Shown: piece by piece, positions 39,265 to 40,936 of the stretch
Position numbering within the stretch: the stretch's first letter is position 1
Layout: every line of letters begins with the position of its first letter
NCBI GenBank assembly: GCA_037176845.1
Contig: JAYKXP010000270.1
Coordinates: 1-40,936 of the forward strand
Origin: Paramarasmius palmivorus
Lineage: Eukaryota > Basidiomycota > Agaricomycetes > Agaricales > Marasmiaceae
Direction of reading: 5' to 3'
DNA: 40,936 nucleotides
Position numbers and translations under genes: made by a program
Notes under the pieces: model-generated
Seen by the model: only the letters and a program-made list of their open reading frames with translations
Told to the model about the DNA's origin: nothing
The model's database searches: none

Positions 39265-40440
39265 GTCCTCTTCTTGATCAACCTCAGCTTGGACATCCTT
39301 GTGCGAGGAACCGACAAAGTCGCCAGAGAAAACACTTTCCAAGTACTCGATGAGTCGACGTTCAAATTCCTTTTCTCCGTCCATGATTTTTTTACGCACT
39401 TGCTCAGGAGACATGGAGTGTTTAATCCATAACAACAGATGCAAGTGCAAAGTCAAACGTCCTTGCTGCTCGACGACCCCATAATGAGCATCGTGTTCGC
39501 CATAGATCCCACGACGACCAGATCCACATCCTAGTATATCTTCAACAAGGATGTTCACCATGTGGTTGAAGAATCTCGCCGATGCGACTGGGTTGTCACA
39601 AATCAACTTAACTCTTTCTTTATATTCCCGGAGGTCTGGTTTGAGGCTACTGTCATGAAGATCAGCATAGTATAATGCGATAGGATGCAATTCATCAGCC
39701 GGGGCAATAGTGATGTACCAGGACGGTGCGCCTTTGTGAGTGATTAATGACCATATCTCGTTACGCATGAACTTTTTCGATGTAGTGGAACCGGGAACTT
39801 TGCCGGCGACTCTGTCCAGGTCTGACAGGACTTTAAAACAATCCGTTTCTGCAGGGGTCTGTGGAACCACCTTCTCGCCTTTCTGCATTCGAGTAGCTAT
39901 GTTCTGAAGCACCTGGTAGTCCAACTGTTGGATTCTCGATGCGACAGTCGAAAACGAACGCTTGTCTGCTAGCAGCCAACCTGACTGGGTTGCTGCCTTA
40001 ACCTGCTGGTGACTGAACGCCACGATAGGAAAGTTCTTATCGATCTGAAACCGCTTGTCATGATACATTAACAACCACTTTTTGTGTTCAGTTTCCGACA
40101 GTTGAGCAGTTCCGAGCCCTCCGAAACCGTAAGGGAAAAGCCACGGGAACATCTTAGGATACAAGGCTGGATTCTTCCAGATAGACTCTGCTTTAGAACC
40201 ATGTCCCACAGCCAATACTTTGCCACCTGCTGCAAAGTAATTTGCAGCATAGCCTGTGAGCTGGTCTTTTGTCAAACTGGTAACTCGCTCCTCAGTCATT
40301 CCGTGTACCGTGAAAGAACATCCGTCTTCGATTCCATCCTCTTCAGCCATGTCATTCACCGCAACAGATTCCGGGGTTTTGTTACTATCGGCAGGCTTAT
40401 ACACGACACTACAAGGGGGTGCCTTTTCGTCGTATTGCAA
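39205..40440 (-). pseudogene. Helitron 2 Rep fragment with HUH motif
   Basis: A 411-codon frame aligned with Helitron 1: FPWLFPYGFGGLGTAQLSE, DKRFQIDKNFPIVAFS, SKKFMRNEIWSLITHKGAPS, WYITIAPADE, and the HUH motif GRLTLHLHLLLWI. The frame starts at a TTG and is open upstream for about 18 further codons (to about 40498), where the equivalent of DWLILNHPDYADVAISNENL is read. It is lost at the A8 run at 39257-39264. Confidence 0.8.
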
Positions 40441-40490
40441 GAGGTTCTCATTTGAGATGGCGACATCTGCATAATCAGGATGGTTTAAGA

Positions 40491-40874
40491 TCAGCCAATC
40501 AATGCTTTCCTTACAGCATTCCTTCGAATCAGGAACGGGGTTCGAGCAAAATCGGCCTCTGTCGGGGCTGATGCTCCCGTAAACAAGATCGCTAAGATCT
40601 CTTCAATGTCGGCACGAGGAGGAGGAAGCTTGCTATACATCCGTGGTGTCGGTACTTCAAATGCCATAGCGTTGGCCTTCATCTTACGACCTCCAGTGGC
40701 TATCTTGATATACACAGCTGTATGTCGCACTCTGGCGACTACCAGCTTTTCCACGTAGCGAAGGTTGCGCAGTACTTCTGGAACTTCGCCAAGCCAGAGA
40801 CCAGTTGCCAGTGCGTTCTTTGGTACATTGCCTTTGCTCAAGGATGCACGACACTGCTTACACAATTTGTGCAA
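40491..40874 (-). pseudogene. Helitron 2 DUF6570-like N-terminal fragment
   Basis: 127 codons aligned with Helitron 1: KLCKQCRASLSKG, GLWLGEVPEVLRNLRYVEKL, VKIATGGRKMKANAMAFEV-like block, and FARTPFLIRRNAVRKAL. The frame is lost after KAL, where one base is missing relative to the GCATTGCAGTGG of Helitron 1. The segment 5' of 40866 (SGPVVIPPCTNC) is read in another frame, so a further indel lies there. The rest of the N-terminus is outside the window. Confidence 0.75.
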
Positions 40875-40936
40875 GGAGGGATGACGACAGGACCACTGAT
40901 AGGAAGCACTGGATCGGTTGGTGAGAGTCTTTCTTT

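Larger units (their letters stand above)
34504..40936 (-). mobile_element. Helitron 2, frameshifted, truncated by the window edge
   Basis: Second rolling-circle element, on the minus strand. Its coding order matches Helitron 1 domain by domain, but base composition is close to the host genes, and at least four indels interrupt the N-terminal and Rep part (near 40866, 40498, 39257-39264 and 38990). The 3' end is probably at or just past the palindrome at 34504-34535; the 5' end lies outside the window. Confidence 0.8.

Noticed and set aside
39250..39270. Possible programmed -1 frameshift at an A-AAA-AAC heptamer in Helitron 2
   Set aside because: The homologous protein continues in the +1 frame relative to the upstream frame, not in -1. 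Helitron 1 encodes the same junction in one frame, so an extra A in a homopolymer explains it better.

Overview
The window looks like nuclear DNA of an Agaricomycete (mushroom-forming basidiomycete). Host genes carry many short introns of about 50 nt with GTRNGT donors and CTAAY-type branch sites, intergenic gaps are short, and several genes belong to families I know only from Agaricomycetes. I see no rRNA, tRNA or CRISPR. Gene models below were spliced by eye; where exon phases close exactly I say so.

Left part (1-17.6 kb, host-like composition): a weak multi-exon gene (about 1.04-1.53 kb); two related minus-strand genes of an unknown membrane-protein family, one a C-terminal fragment (1.7-2.5 kb) and one long but lacking a start codon (3.6-6.1 kb); a tandem pair of F-box/nucleotidyltransferase-fold paralogues with identical four-exon structure and identical 475-aa length (6.2-9.4 kb); an 890-aa Spt5-like NGN/KOW protein (10.0-12.8 kb); a 267-aa five-exon unknown (13.1-14.1 kb, minus); a long many-exon acidic unknown with a triplicated mini-exon (14.4-17.0 kb); and the first exons of a small secreted or anchored protein whose open frame ends where AT-rich DNA begins (17.3-17.6 kb).

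Middle (17.6-29.3 kb, AT-rich): Helitron 1 (plus strand) has one uninterrupted ORF of about 2,400 aa: Cys-rich/DUF6570-like N-terminus, HUH/Y2 Rep, Pif1-type helicase, and a C-terminal USP-like cysteine-protease domain. Downstream lie a higher-order minisatellite, decayed fragments of two host-type gene families, and a 762-bp nonautonomous hAT-like element with 8-bp target-site duplication nested in the minisatellite.

Right part (29.3-40.9 kb): a 269-aa membrane protein, a decayed minus-strand coding stretch with an in-frame TGA, a 394-aa unknown, a double MYND-finger protein, then Helitron 2 (minus strand, running off the right edge). Helitron 2 has the same architecture as Helitron 1 but host-like composition and at least four frameshifts in its N-terminal/Rep half, while its Y2, helicase and protease part is open for 1,491 codons. 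The two Helitrons face each other tail to tail. The most notable signals are the cysteine-protease tail conserved in both Helitrons, the composition gap between them, the F-box/nucleotidyltransferase pair, and the Spt5-like gene with its two unknown neighbours.
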